This document shows, one piece after another, positions 16,836-27,367 of a stretch of DNA of 64,000 nucleotides. A program made the position numbers and the translations under genes. Position 1 is the stretch's first letter; each line of letters starts with the position of its first letter. Source of the DNA: an uncultured Neokomagataea sp. (GTDB lineage Bacteria; Pseudomonadota; Alphaproteobacteria; Acetobacterales; Acetobacteraceae); the NCBI RefSeq assembly GCF_946476835.1, contig NZ_CAMKWA010000004.1:109920-173919 (forward strand). Reading direction: 5' to 3'. The notes beneath the pieces were generated by a model. It had not been told where the DNA came from. It worked only from the letters and a program-made list of their open reading frames with translations, and did not search any database.

Positions 16836-19800
16836 TCAATAATCATACCCATAAGACAAACCGACGCTGGACCCCGGGTCATTCTCTGGGGTGGTAAAGC
16901 CTGTCACCTGTCCGCCGGTCCCAACCGTCGTGTTCAACTTCAAGCGCTTAGTCAAATCAACCTGAACCTGCGCCTGCGTCCCCGTGCCAGACATGGCCTG
17001 CTTAGCCCCGACATAGACGCCTTTCATCACGTATTTTCCGGCCTCAACACTCGTGCCACCATTATTCACACCACCACCGCCACCAATCGCCAAACGGTCT
17101 AAACCCAGAGCATTGCGGACCTTTGCCATAGGGTCAAAAGAAGACCCACCCGCAAGCTGCGCCACCGCAGCACCAAGTTCCGCCAATTGCATTGTGGACA
17201 GTGAATGTGAATCCGTACCGAACAACAAAATGGCCAAGACTTCATCACGTGGCTGATGCGGTACGGACGTAAAGTCCAGCTTCGGCGCACTTGCATATCC
17301 ACTCACCAACAATGACGCGAGCGTACCCTTCGCGTTACGGTCAGCACGAAAATCCAAGGTCGGATCCAAACGATGATTAACACCCGCGCCGTTAAAGCCA
17401 ACACGCCCATGCGTGAAGGTCAGGTTGATCCCCGCAAGGTTGAAGTTACCCCGCCGCAAATCAAACCCACCCGTCACAACTGGCGCCGTGCTCACACCAC
17501 CAACATGCAAATTACCGGCCATTTCAGCATCAAGCCCATGGCCACGCACCAAAAACTGTCCCGGTGAATTCACATCAATACCCAGCCCAATCACCAGCGC
17601 ACTCGTTGACTGCGTGACTTTTTGGCCCGGACGAATGACATCAAGCTGCGGCACAGAAGCCGGCAAGGAATCAGGGATATTCACCGTCACAGCCGGCAAA
17701 CCAATATGCCCATCCACATCCAAACGTGTCTTCGCCTGCCCATGAATACGCAAATTGGTATTAATCGTTGCTGTAATAAGATCACTCGCAATCGGCGTCG
17801 CATTTTGGGACACAATCGCCAATTCAACCGGCAAACCCGGCCGGAACACACCCACGGATCCATCCACCGCGATCGTTCCCTGCCCAGCATGCGCGAGAAT
17901 ATGCTGAATATTCAACGTATCACCCGCAGCTACAACCGTGCCGTTAATCCCGGTCAAAGACACGCCCTGCGCATAGCTATTAAAACTCACATTTTGAACA
18001 TGCACAGTGCCGCTAGCACGCGGTTGTTGGGCCGTCCCCGCAATATGCATATCCAGCCCCACCTGACCGTGGGTCTCCATGCCTTGCGCACCCAATACGG
18101 CGTTCGCAATATCAAGGTCCACATGCCCCTTTGTAGCCAAAGCCAGCGCACCAGCAGGAGAAAGCGGCACCGTACCATTCGCCGTCAGTCCAATGCGTGA
18201 CCCCGCATCAAACCACGCATCAAGACGAGCCGTTTTCCCCGCCAAAACAGCATTCGCTTGCACATTCGCCGCAGGCAAAGACGCTGCTGGCCCTGTTGCC
18301 ATATGCAGCCCCTGTGCAATCACCGCGACCGTACCGTTTGGCTCCGCTAGCGTCCCTGTCACATGCGCCTTAGCCGAAATCACACCACGCGCATTCAGAT
18401 CCGGCGCAAACGGCTTAGCCAGTGCAGGCGTCAGATGATCCAACGTCGCATCCAGAGCCAAGCGCGGCTTAATCTCACCCCGTACATCCACAACTGCAGG
18501 AGCCACACCGGCCGGTGCAACCGTCATATGCAAGTGGTCAACACCCATATGCTCACCAAAGCGGATCAGCGATGTGCCTGAAACGGCAAGACGCTCTCCC
18601 TTGGCCAAGGCCTCAAGGCGCATCAACTGCACGCTCTTATCCGGCACATTCAGCCGCGCAACCGTGTTCAAAGACGCAGGCGCGCCCATCACATTTTGAA
18701 AAGCACCTGAGGCTTTAATATCCAGCGCCGTTTGCGGCCCCTGCACCGTCGCCCTCAAGCCGCCCGTCATATCTCCAGCCGCCTGATGCATACGCAGACC
18801 GACCAAGTTTAACGCCAAATTTGGAATCGGCGTCCCCGTTGGGTCATCCACAAAGCCATTTAACGTCAATGTCCGTACCGTCGCCTGCGGTGCAGCCAGT
18901 GCCCCATCCAAACCGAGCGTAACGCGTGCAGGCGCATTGGCAGCCTCCGTCGTATGCAGTGCTAACACCACATGGCCACCAATATTTTGCCCCGTAATAC
19001 GCCGGAAATCCGCAAGGTTCCGCACGGCAAGATCCAGATCACCCAGCGGCACTTTCGCACCAGAAGGCAAGCGTAACGCGCCCTTCCCGCTCACACTATT
19101 CCAGCCCAAACGATCAAGCCCGACGTAAAATGTTCCGGCATCATCACGACGCACCTGCGTATCCAATACGAACGGCGCACGGTCCAACGTCCCATGACCT
19201 ACAATATGCCCTTGCGGATGCGCCGGAAGGTGCTGCGCCTCCACATCCAAAGCCACCGGGCCTACGGGCACATCATTCGCACCAATATCGCCCGCCAACC
19301 CCGCTTTAACGGCAAAATCAGCCAACGGACCGTTCACATCTGCCTTTACATCCGTATGCCCATGCAATGCCGGGGCCACCTGCCCCAAATCTGGCAGACC
19401 TAACGCCAAATGCGCATTTAATGTCTTGGCTACGTCAGCTCCTAACGCCCCGTCCAACACAACATGAATCGCACGTCCATCCAGCCCAACATGCTTCAGC
19501 GTCACACCACGCGCAGTGGATTGGCGCACATCAAAAGCAAACCGCCCATCATGCCCAATCAAATGCAGCGCTTGCGGCTGCCCTCCAACAATATCAAGCG
19601 TCCCTTGACCTTGAACATGCACATCATCTTGCGCCGTTTTGGGCAAAGCAAGATCGGCTTCAAGCCCTGCTTTCCCAGCCAAATCCACATGACCAAGCCG
19701 CGCCAAAGGTGCCAAATCCGACAAAGACGCCACAATATGCGCCTGCACTGCTGGGTCCAGTGCGGCCTTCACGCCCACCGTAAATAACTGATGCGCCACA

Positions 19801-21041
19801 TGCACATCCACCGGACGGCCCTGCGCGAAAGGATGCGCCATCACATCTGCATCCAAAGGCGCCCCCGCCAGCAGCGTTGGGTCCGCTCCCGGTATCCTCA
19901 ATCCAAGAATATGCGCCGTTAAATGCGCGAAACTCTGCGCCTGATCCGCATTCTCCTGCCCATCAAAATGCATGGAGAGGTGATCAAGCCCGGCTCCTGC
20001 CGCAGACAGCGCATCAACTTCCAAAACACCTTGCCCAGAAGGCCCCTTAAACGGCCCATGCAATACCGTATCCAAGGCAATACTATTCCACCCAATACCG
20101 GGGCGTAGTGTCATGGCTGGCGCATTGCCCTTCACATGAAGGTTCAGCCGGTTCGCCAGCAAATCGAGCGTACCGGTCGCATCTAATTGCGCAGGGCCGG
20201 CCATAGCATGCGTCACCAACACTGCCGCATCGCGCGGGCCATCCAGCCCGACTGATACCGTCAATGGCTCTAAAACTGACAGCCCAGCGATGGCCTGAAG
20301 CGCACCGCCCACCTCTTCATGCGCGTTAAGATGTAATTTAATCTGCCGCGCAGGCGTTCCCAGCGTAAGATCAACCTGCCCCGGAGCGTCCAAACGCGTG
20401 ACCTTCAAACCCGCATCCATATCTGGCAGGTTCTGCACACTCAGCCCCGCACCGACAGGCGCTAACGTGTCCACACGCAGATGGCCGTGAACATCAAAGG
20501 CCATCTCATGCCCTGTAAAAGCTGCACCCAGCACAATCCGATCAACCGCTAGCTGATCCAACTGCACACCCCAATTCGGCAATCCGCCGGAGGAGGATGT
20601 CGGTTGGTCCGCTTGCGCTTTTGTCGTGTCGGAGACTGGCGCACGCCGCACCTGAATCTGGCCAATCCGCAGGGCATCTACATGCAGCGTCTTATGCAGC
20701 AAACTCAGCGGAGACCAGTGGAAATCAAAATGGTCCAGCGCGAGCCACACCCCTTGCGTATCCCGCACATCCAGATGATCAAACGCCAAGCTTAACGGCA
20801 GCGTCCCGGACAACCCCGATAACGTCACCATCCCACCCGAAAGTGGCGTAATCTTACGCTCTAAAAGCCTCTTGCCAGCACCTGTATTAATGCCCACCAG
20901 CACAATAACCAGCGCCAAAACAACAACGCCCAGCGTGCCCCCAAACAACCACGCACAGAACTTGGCCACACGCTGCAAAGCTGAACGTTTCACGGCTTGG
21001 TCCCCTTCGGCAACATTCTGCTGTTCATGATACTGCGCCAT
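16836..21041 (-). CDS. tamB: Translocation and assembly module protein TamB (AsmA-like bridge protein)
   Basis: 1401 aa, one N-terminal membrane segment (about 33-55, after the Lys/Arg-rich VKRSALQRVAKF) and a very long periplasmic region made of repeated beta-strands rich in Ala, Leu, Val and His. It ends with the conserved DUF490/TamB C-terminal domain (LLFGTDSHSLSTMQLAELG, and the terminal VGLSYGYDY). It bridges inner and outer membranes together with TamA and is linked to outer-membrane protein insertion or lipid transport. The start was set at 21041: TGATG overlap with the tamA stop and GGGGAGA about 7 bases upstream. Confidence 0.93.
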   Translation of the reverse strand: MAQYHEQQNVAEGDQAVKRSALQRVAKFCAWLFGGTLGVVVLALVIVLVGINTGAGKRLLERKITPLSGGMVTLSGLSGTLPLSLAFDHLDVRDTQGVWLALDHFDFHWSPLSLLHKTLHVDALRIGQIQVRRAPVSDTTKAQADQPTSSSGGLPNWGVQLDQLAVDRIVLGAAFTGHEMAFDVHGHLRVDTLAPVGAGLSVQNLPDMDAGLKVTRLDAPGQVDLTLGTPARQIKLHLNAHEEVGGALQAIAGLSVLEPLTVSVGLDGPRDAAVLVTHAMAGPAQLDATGTLDLLANRLNLHVKGNAPAMTLRPGIGWNSIALDTVLHGPFKGPSGQGVLEVDALSAAGAGLDHLSMHFDGQENADQAQSFAHLTAHILGLRIPGADPTLLAGAPLDADVMAHPFAQGRPVDVHVAHQLFTVGVKAALDPAVQAHIVASLSDLAPLARLGHVDLAGKAGLEADLALPKTAQDDVHVQGQGTLDIVGGQPQALHLIGHDGRFAFDVRQSTARGVTLKHVGLDGRAIHVVLDGALGADVAKTLNAHLALGLPDLGQVAPALHGHTDVKADVNGPLADFAVKAGLAGDIGANDVPVGPVALDVEAQHLPAHPQGHIVGHGTLDRAPFVLDTQVRRDDAGTFYVGLDRLGWNSVSGKGALRLPSGAKVPLGDLDLAVRNLADFRRITGQNIGGHVVLALHTTEAANAPARVTLGLDGALAAPQATVRTLTLNGFVDDPTGTPIPNLALNLVGLRMHQAAGDMTGGLRATVQGPQTALDIKASGAFQNVMGAPASLNTVARLNVPDKSVQLMRLEALAKGERLAVSGTSLIRFGEHMGVDHLHMTVAPAGVAPAVVDVRGEIKPRLALDATLDHLTPALAKPFAPDLNARGVISAKAHVTGTLAEPNGTVAVIAQGLHMATGPAASLPAANVQANAVLAGKTARLDAWFDAGSRIGLTANGTVPLSPAGALALATKGHVDLDIANAVLGAQGMETHGQVGLDMHIAGTAQQPRASGTVHVQNVSFNSYAQGVSLTGINGTVVAAGDTLNIQHILAHAGQGTIAVDGSVGVFRPGLPVELAIVSQNATPIASDLITATINTNLRIHGQAKTRLDVDGHIGLPAVTVNIPDSLPASVPQLDVIRPGQKVTQSTSALVIGLGIDVNSPGQFLVRGHGLDAEMAGNLHVGGVSTAPVVTGGFDLRRGNFNLAGINLTFTHGRVGFNGAGVNHRLDPTLDFRADRNAKGTLASLLVSGYASAPKLDFTSVPHQPRDEVLAILLFGTDSHSLSTMQLAELGAAVAQLAGGSSFDPMAKVRNALGLDRLAIGGGGGVNNGGTSVEAGKYVMKGVYVGAKQAMSGTGTQAQVQVDLTKRLKLNTTVGTGGQVTGFTTPENDPGSSVGLSYGYDY

Positions 21042-23098
21042 CAGAATGTCTCCCCAAGACCAAGATACAACTCCCATTTATCCCCTTGCGCGGGCCGATT
21101 AACGGGCAGCGCAACATCCACACGCACTGGGCCAATCGGCGTAAAGTACCGCACCCCAGCGCCATACCCCACGCGTAACGTGCCTTGCCCCGGCCGTGAC
21201 CCCGTGCCGACCTGCCCCGCATCCATAAAAGCTGCAAAGCCTAGATTTTTGGGCAAGCGCTGGCGGAACTCCACCGTCCCCGCATCCATGGACGTGCCAC
21301 CAATCGCGTATTTCGTGTTGCCATATTGCGGCCCAACGCCTTGATAACGAAAACCACGGATCGTCGCCGGACCACCCGCATAGAGCCGTTGATCTGGCGG
21401 TATCTGATACGTTGATGCCCCCTGAACAGACCCCACAATCCCACGCACGGCCAGCACGGAACTCCCCGGCTTCGTCAAACCCAAGCGCGCAAAGTCAAAA
21501 TATGTCGAAGCCTGCGCCGTCAAAATCGTGAAGAACGACGTATTACTTTCCAACGACACCGATGGCGTCGCCGTCAAAGACGCCCGAATACCATGTGTGG
21601 CCGGGTCAATCGGGTTCACCAGTTCAGTGCTATCATACGTTGCGGAAAGCGGAGCCGAGACAATGAAATAATGCCGTGTATCGCCAAATTGCTGGATCTG
21701 CTCCTGCATCCCCATCAACCCAGCTGATACAAACCAGTACTTCCCCAAATGCCGCCCCAAACCCGCACGCGCCAAAAATGCCGTCTGCCGATACGAGTAT
21801 AAAAGCTGGCGGATTGCCTCAACCCGCAGGCTTAACGTTTGATCACGCCTCAGAAAATCTGGCTTGTTAAAATCTGCATACACATCATAGCCAAGCCCCT
21901 GCTGCGCTGACCCACCAAGCCCCGTCACGAGCGCGGTCAACTTCAGCTGCTCCGCGGCCCCTAATAAATTATGATGCGTCCAGCTAACACCTGCTCGCCC
22001 ACCGAGATCGGTCGAATACCCCGCTTGTGCGGACAACGTGTGACGCTTGCCTTCCGTAAAATCAAAATCAACCGGCATAGCCTGCGCCACACCTTGCACG
22101 CGGCTCACACCACTCCCCAAGGTCACAATTGGCGGTGCATCATGCACCTGCACCGTTGAAAAAACGCCCGTACTCGCCAAGTCTTGCCGGGCGGCTTCAA
22201 TGGTTGAGGGGCGATACAAATCGCCTTCATGCAACGTCAAACGCCGACGCAAAAATGAATCCCGCACATGGGTCAAACCATCAAACGCAATCGGCCCAAT
22301 CACCACTTTCGGGCCACGCTCTACATGAAACACAATATCCAGCGTTTGACTCTGCGGTTTCAAATACGCCACCGGCGTTGAGACAGACGCCGTCGCATAA
22401 CCTTCTTCTTGCAAGAACGTCAGCAAATTACCTTGTGCGGCGAGAACGGTTGCAGCTTGTGCTGGCTGCCCACTCGCCAGCCCAAATGCCTTTTGCTCAC
22501 CATCCGTCAGTGCCACAGCAGCACTCGGCTGCTCCGCTTTCACCGATGACGTTTTTAACGAAGGCACCTGGCGCGCAGCGTTAGCCATCGCCTGCCCGGC
22601 AGGTGCAGGTGCCACAACCGACACTTGACCCAAGCGAAACTGCACCCCCAAAATCGGAGCAATCGTCACTTTGACATTGCCCTTCGCACCAACCGCTTTC
22701 AGTACATCTGGCAACTGCGGATTTTGGCCGTCCAGCGTTTGCCCCGCAACATTCACCGTAATCGTCACACGGCCAGCATAAAATCCTTGGGATTCCAGCG
22801 CAGTATTCACACGGTCATAATCTGCCCGAATACGCCCAGACAACGCATACGGCCCAACAGCCTGTGTTGCTTGCAATGTCTTCAACTGAGAAGAGGCCGC
22901 AACCGCACTATCCACCGCCGCATTACCCGTCGCGGTCAAGGAGACTTTATACGGCACAGCCTCCCCCCCCTGCACAACAGGTGCAACAACGGGCGTTTGC
23001 GCCGTCACAGCCGTAGCGTTCGGGCCATCCGCAGCACTCGCCTGCAAAGACACAATACTCGTCCCGCACACCAGCGCGGAACTGAGAGCGCAACGCAT
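21041..23098 (-). CDS. tamA: TamA, Omp85/BamA-superfamily outer membrane protein
   Basis: 685 aa, signal peptide MRCALSSALVCGTSIVSLQASA cleaved near ASA-ADG. Several POTRA domains cover about residues 50-330 (for example VVIGPIAFDGLTHVRDSFLRRRLTLHEGDLY). The C-terminal 16-stranded barrel has the Omp85 lid motif RLYAGGPATIRGFRYQGVGP and ends in KWELYLGLGETF with the terminal Phe used for barrel recognition. It is cotranscribed with tamB. GTG at 23185 and ATG at 23170 are longer in-frame starts, but they would bury the signal peptide. Confidence 0.93.
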   Translation of the reverse strand: MRCALSSALVCGTSIVSLQASAADGPNATAVTAQTPVVAPVVQGGEAVPYKVSLTATGNAAVDSAVAASSQLKTLQATQAVGPYALSGRIRADYDRVNTALESQGFYAGRVTITVNVAGQTLDGQNPQLPDVLKAVGAKGNVKVTIAPILGVQFRLGQVSVVAPAPAGQAMANAARQVPSLKTSSVKAEQPSAAVALTDGEQKAFGLASGQPAQAATVLAAQGNLLTFLQEEGYATASVSTPVAYLKPQSQTLDIVFHVERGPKVVIGPIAFDGLTHVRDSFLRRRLTLHEGDLYRPSTIEAARQDLASTGVFSTVQVHDAPPIVTLGSGVSRVQGVAQAMPVDFDFTEGKRHTLSAQAGYSTDLGGRAGVSWTHHNLLGAAEQLKLTALVTGLGGSAQQGLGYDVYADFNKPDFLRRDQTLSLRVEAIRQLLYSYRQTAFLARAGLGRHLGKYWFVSAGLMGMQEQIQQFGDTRHYFIVSAPLSATYDSTELVNPIDPATHGIRASLTATPSVSLESNTSFFTILTAQASTYFDFARLGLTKPGSSVLAVRGIVGSVQGASTYQIPPDQRLYAGGPATIRGFRYQGVGPQYGNTKYAIGGTSMDAGTVEFRQRLPKNLGFAAFMDAGQVGTGSRPGQGTLRVGYGAGVRYFTPIGPVRVDVALPVNRPAQGDKWELYLGLGETF

Positions 23099-23416
23099 AA
23101 AACTGACCTGAAAGATACGACCTGACGCCACCCGATTAGCCCTGCTTTCACTTAACCTAAAGACACACATGGCGCACAGACACACTCACCACGGCCGCCA
23201 TGTAGCACACACCGCATTATACCTCGCACATGGTACAACACATTCGCACATATTCGTTCATGAGCTTACGACAAAGCTCAGTGTCAAGAGCGCAGGAGGC
23301 CGCACTTCGTTTTGTACGCCTTCATAAAAATGCAAAAAGAATCCTCGAAAAAAGCCCCCCAAATCGCTTGAGAATGGATTGTATGTTCGGCTTGAAGACC
23401 TTATCAATCAAAAGCG
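23099..23416. other. Divergent intergenic region tamA / plsC
   Basis: About 318 bases containing the promoters of both diverging genes. I see no RNA gene, repeat or convincing small ORF. An AT-richer stretch lies at 23320-23410. No promoter could be called with confidence. Confidence 0.5.
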
Positions 23417-24403
23417 ATGGCTTACCGTAACGCAGGGCAACACACCCGCCGCCGCTCCAACTCACGACCGATCTTAAGCGAGGAAGAACTCCACGCTGCG
23501 CACGGCGTGACAACACGCACATCACGCGTTAGCCGCAGTTGCTGCGCAGCGCGTCTTGTTTTTATTCTGATATTCACATTCTGGATGGGATGCATACAAT
23601 CCCTCCTCATCCGTCTACCCGGCAGCGCTAAAATACACTTAGCACGCCGCTACTGGGCCGGTGTCTCACGCATTCTTGGGCTTCATGTCCGTGTTGTAGG
23701 CCAACCTGCAGGCGGCATCCGTACGGCAAAAGACGTCAAAAACGGCCAACGCCCCGTCGTGTACGTTGCTAACCATACATCATGGCTGGATATCGCAACG
23801 ATGGGCGGCGTCATTCCCACCGTGTTCGTCGCAAAGGGAGAAGTGAGTGGCTGGCCCCTCATCGGCACAGTCTCTCGCCTTGGGCGCAGCATCTTCGTCA
23901 GTCGCAACCGCCAAAACACAGGCCGTGAACTCGAAGATATGTCTCAACGCTTGTGGGATGGGGATGACATCATGCTCTTCCCAGAAGGCACTTCCACAGA
24001 CGGCACACGTGTTCTGCCTTTCCTCTCTTCTTTTTTTGCCATCGCAAAACCGGGCCGGCTGGAACAAGCAGGTATGGCGGCACCGCCCCCTGTCCTCATC
24101 CAACCCGTCTCCTTGGTTTATGACCGCCTCGAAGGCTTACCCGTTGGCCTCATGCGCCGCAAAGTCTTCTCATGGTTTGGGGATATGGACCTCGCCCCGC
24201 ATGTCTGGGCATTTGGGCAATGGCGCACGATGCGCGCCACTGTTCTGTTCCATCCCCCCCTAGACCCGGAAAAATTCCGCTCCCGCAAAGTCCTCGCCCG
24301 TGAGGCCTATAATATCGTCGAAAACGGTGCGACGGAAATCCGCCGCGGCCGCGTAGGCCGTGCACCGGGCGGAGAAGCTGTCATCGGCGAGAATCGTCCG
24401 TGA
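23417..24403 (+). CDS. plsC: 1-acyl-sn-glycerol-3-phosphate acyltransferase family protein
   Basis: Transfers an acyl chain to a lysophospholipid precursor, most likely making phosphatidic acid. 328 aa, longer than the 240-270 aa of simple PlsC because of a basic N-terminal tail and a C-terminal extension. One membrane segment lies at about 46-68. Acyltransferase motif I (VANHTSWLD), motif II (around FVSRNRQNTGRELED) and motif III (LFPEGTSTDG) are intact. Some Acetobacteraceae relatives act on lyso-ornithine lipids instead, which cannot be excluded. Confidence 0.88.
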   Translation: MAYRNAGQHTRRRSNSRPILSEEELHAAHGVTTRTSRVSRSCCAARLVFILIFTFWMGCIQSLLIRLPGSAKIHLARRYWAGVSRILGLHVRVVGQPAGGIRTAKDVKNGQRPVVYVANHTSWLDIATMGGVIPTVFVAKGEVSGWPLIGTVSRLGRSIFVSRNRQNTGRELEDMSQRLWDGDDIMLFPEGTSTDGTRVLPFLSSFFAIAKPGRLEQAGMAAPPPVLIQPVSLVYDRLEGLPVGLMRRKVFSWFGDMDLAPHVWAFGQWRTMRATVLFHPPLDPEKFRSRKVLAREAYNIVENGATEIRRGRVGRAPGGEAVIGENRP

Positions 24404-24737
24404 CGCAGAACTGTACGTTACGAACACACTCTCGCAACGTTTTTACAAAACGGGTGAAGTTTGCCTTGACTCATCCCCCCTCATCCCGTCAGTCTCATGC
24501 GTGAAAACGGCGCAATACTGCGGCCCTTAAGGCAAAGGTGACCCCGATTCAGGCCTGTACATCACCCTCTTGTTCCACGCACAAGAAGCACCATGAACAG
24601 GATGAAGCCTTGATCGAAAGCGCTTCGCCCACCATAACGCCGCAGACTTGCATGTTCCACGTGCCACGCCCTCACAGCGCCGCTTGGACATTCAACATAC
24701 ACAAGCCTGTTTTCACCTTTTCTGGACCACGATCTTG
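24404..24737. other. Intergenic region upstream of miaB
   Basis: About 334 bases. It holds a TTGACT hexamer at 24467-24472 with no convincing -10 partner, and several short out-of-frame ORFs without homology I recognise. If miaB starts at the upstream TTG (24648) the gap is shorter. Confidence 0.4.
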
Positions 24738-26138
24738 AGCGCCGAGCTGACCACCACTCCTTCTGCCACCCGCCCCCGTCAGGGCCTGCACGTCATTACG
24801 TGGGGCTGCCAGATGAATGTCTATGACAGCGCCCGCATGTCCGACGTTCTACGTCCTCTAGGCTATGCACCGGTGGAAACCGCAGAAGATGCCGATATGG
24901 TCATCCTCAACACGTGCCACATCCGTGAACGTGCAACAGAAAAAGTCTTCTCAGAACTCGGCCGCCTCCGCAAAATTCGTGACGAACGTATGCAGGAAGG
25001 CAAAAGCCGCACCGTGATCGCAGTAGCAGGCTGCGTCGCTCAAGCAGCCGGGGAAGAAATTCTCTCCCGTGCTCCTTATGTCGATCTGGTGCTTGGGCCA
25101 CAAACCTATCATCGCCTACCGGAAATGGTCGCGCGTGCATCGCGCGCTGGCGGTGCTGTCATTGATACAGACTTCCCAACAGAGCAGAAGTTTGACTTCC
25201 TGCCAGAGCAAGCCGCACCACAAAGCACCGGCAACCTCACCGCCTTCCTGACCATCCAAGAAGGCTGCGATAAATTCTGCTCATTCTGCGTCGTGCCCTA
25301 TACACGCGGTGCCGAAAGCAGCCGCCCCGTTTCCTCCGTCATCGCCGAAGCACGCCGCATGGTCGCCTCTGGCGTCCGTGAGATCACCCTACTGGGCCAG
25401 AACGTCAACGCCTATCACGGCTTAGATGATGAAGGCCGCAGCACCACATTAGCGGAACTCGCTGCCCTTCTGGCGGATATTCCCGGCCTAGCCCGCATCC
25501 GCTACAGCACCTCTCACCCGCGCGATGTCGAACAAACCTTGATCGACGCACACCGGGACATTCCAGCGCTCATGCCATTCTTGCACCTCCCGGTACAAAG
25601 TGGCTCCGACCGTGTGCTGAAGGCCATGAACCGTGGCCATACAGCCGATGAATACAGAGAAAGCATCCGCCTCCTCCGTAAGGCACGCCCAGACCTTGCA
25701 CTATCTTCCGACTTCATCGTCGGCCACCCGGGCGAAACCGAGCAAGACTTCCAAGACACCATGCAACTGATTCGTGATATCGGCTTTGCAAGTGCCTATA
25801 GCTTTAAATACTCTCCACGCCCCGGCACGCCTGCTGCAGGCCAACCCCTGCAAGTGGCGGAAGATATCAAAGACCGGCGCTTGGCTGAGCTTCAGGCCCT
25901 GCTGCGTGAACAGCAAGATGCCTTCAATGAATCGCTGGTCGGCACAGTTCAGGATGTGCTGATCACCGGGCTTGGCCGCAAGCCGGGCCAACTCGCAGGA
26001 CGTTCCCCGTACCTGCAACCCATCCACTTTGACGGCCCGGCTGAACTGATTGGCCAGATCGTGAAAGTGTCCATCACCATCCGCCGCACGAACTCGCTCG
26101 GTGGCGTCCTGATCCGGGAGACAGCCCTCGCTTGCTGA
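24738..26138 (+). CDS. miaB: tRNA-2-methylthio-N6-dimethylallyladenosine synthase (radical SAM)
   Basis: Methylthiolates isopentenyl-adenosine 37 of tRNAs. 466 aa from the TTG at 24738; homology begins around residue 18 ([17 protein letters not shown]), and no ATG lies in frame upstream, so the start is inferred. The UPF0004 domain has three Cys for one Fe-S cluster (about 24, 60, 99). The radical SAM motif GCDKFCSFC is at about 176-184, and a C-terminal TRAM domain follows. It heads miaB-phoH-ybeY-corC, a common alphaproteobacterial order. Its Fe-S cluster is a known beneficiary of YgfZ. Confidence 0.93.
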   Translation, partial: SAELTTTPSATRPRQGLHVITWGCQMNVYDSARMSDVLRPLGYAPVETAEDADMVILNTCHIRERATEKVFSELGRLRKIRDERMQEGKSRTVIAVAGCVAQAAGEEILSRAPYVDLVLGPQTYHRLPEMVARASRAGGAVIDTDFPTEQKFDFLPEQAAPQSTGNLTAFLTIQEGCDKFCSFCVVPYTRGAESSRPVSSVIAEARRMVASGVREITLLGQNVNAYHGLDDEGRSTTLAELAALLADIPGLARIRYSTSHPRDVEQTLIDAHRDIPALMPFLHLPVQSGSDRVLKAMNRGHTADEYRESIRLLRKARPDLALSSDFIVGHPGETEQDFQDTMQLIRDIGFASAYSFKYSPRPGTPAAGQPLQVAEDIKDRRLAELQALLREQQDAFNESLVGTVQDVLITGLGRKPGQLAGRSPYLQPIHFDGPAELIGQIVKVSITIRRTNSLGGVLIRETALAC

Positions 26139-26167
26139 ACACCTCATCATCCCGCTCCGCCGCCCCT

Positions 26168-27367
26168 ATGTCTGAGCCACAGGCAAACCCTGCTGGCCAT
26201 GGGGGAAATACCCGCACCATAGCCCTCCGTTTTAACGACAACATCCTTCTGCAACGCCTTTTAGGTGACCATGATCGTCACCTCGTGCGCCTTGAAGCCG
26301 GTTTTGGCGTCCGTCTTTCTTGCCGTGGCAATAAAATTGCCATTACCGGAGAAGACGAAGCCGTAAGCCGAGCGCAAGCGGCAATCATCGCCCTCTATAA
26401 TCACCTTGAGGGCGGCGCGCAGATTGATGGCGCCCAGATTGACGGGATCATCCGCCTGACCGCACTCCCCAGCCGTCAAGACAAGCCCCGCACAGACTAC
26501 GGCGAAGCACCTGCTCCTACACCAGAGCACAAACACGAACGCCCACGCCACCAGCGCAATCACCCACAACAACGTCAAAACGGACAGCAGCGTCATAATA
26601 ACGCGCCGCCGCCAGCGGCTAATGCGCCATTTGGTGACCTGCCCGCCATCCGTACAAAGCGCGGCGTTATTGCCCCACGCTCACACGGGCAAGCTGCTTA
26701 TATGGAGATGCTCGGGCGTACCGATCTCGTCTTCGGCATTGGCCCCGCAGGTACAGGCAAGACCTATCTTGCCGTAGCCCAAGGCGTCAGCATGCTACTG
26801 GCCGGACAGGTTGACCGTATCATTCTCTCACGCCCCGCAGTCGAAGCTGGTGAGAAACTCGGCTTCCTACCGGGTGACATGCGTGAGAAGATCGACCCCT
26901 ATCTTCGCCCGCTCTATGATGCTCTGCATGATATGATGCCGGGTGACCAAGTCGTGCGCCGCATGGGCACGGGCGAAATTGAAGTCGCCCCCCTCGCCTT
27001 CATGCGTGGCCGTACACTGGCACACTCATACGTCATTTTGGATGAAGCCCAGAACACGACGCCAGCACAAATGAAAATGTTCCTCACCCGTATGGGTGAA
27101 GGCACGCGCATGGCCGTCACGGGTGACCTCAGCCAAATCGACCTTCCGGGTGGTATATCATCCGGATTACGAGAAGCCGTCGAAACCCTTGATGGTCTCA
27201 AGGGAATTGGCGTAACTCATTTCTCCTCACAAGACGTTGTGCGTCACCCCTTGGTGGCACGCATCGTTGATGCCTATGAACAGAAAGCGCCAGCCACCCG
27301 TGACAATGTCCGGGACCGACTGCGCCGGGAAAGCAATGGAACCTCCAAGTCCCCACGCCGCTACTGA
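26168..27367 (+). CDS. phoH: PhoH-like ATPase
   Basis: 399 aa from the first ATG (a TTG 12 codons earlier overlaps miaB and is less likely). An N-terminal KH-like part (VRLEAGFGVRLSCRGNKIAI) is followed by a low-complexity linker rich in Pro, Gln, His and Asn (about 105-155), then the P-loop ATPase domain with GPAGTGKT at 192-199 and DEAQNTTPAQMKMFLTR. Probably an RNA-related ATPase working with YbeY, with which it overlaps by 32 bases. The histidine/glutamine-rich linker is longer than in most relatives. Confidence 0.92.
   Translation: MSEPQANPAGHGGNTRTIALRFNDNILLQRLLGDHDRHLVRLEAGFGVRLSCRGNKIAITGEDEAVSRAQAAIIALYNHLEGGAQIDGAQIDGIIRLTALPSRQDKPRTDYGEAPAPTPEHKHERPRHQRNHPQQRQNGQQRHNNAPPPAANAPFGDLPAIRTKRGVIAPRSHGQAAYMEMLGRTDLVFGIGPAGTGKTYLAVAQGVSMLLAGQVDRIILSRPAVEAGEKLGFLPGDMREKIDPYLRPLYDALHDMMPGDQVVRRMGTGEIEVAPLAFMRGRTLAHSYVILDEAQNTTPAQMKMFLTRMGEGTRMAVTGDLSQIDLPGGISSGLREAVETLDGLKGIGVTHFSSQDVVRHPLVARIVDAYEQKAPATRDNVRDRLRRESNGTSKSPRRY

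Noticed and set aside
17622..18200. Several long plus-strand frames opposite tamB
   Set aside because: Rich in Arg/His/Thr as expected for complements of a GC-rich Ala/Val/Asp gene; tamB is continuous and conserved there.
26290..26640. Recent insertion inside phoH (His/Gln/Asn/Pro-rich linker)
   Set aside because: In frame, between KH-like and ATPase domains where family members have variable linkers; no repeat or target duplication is visible.
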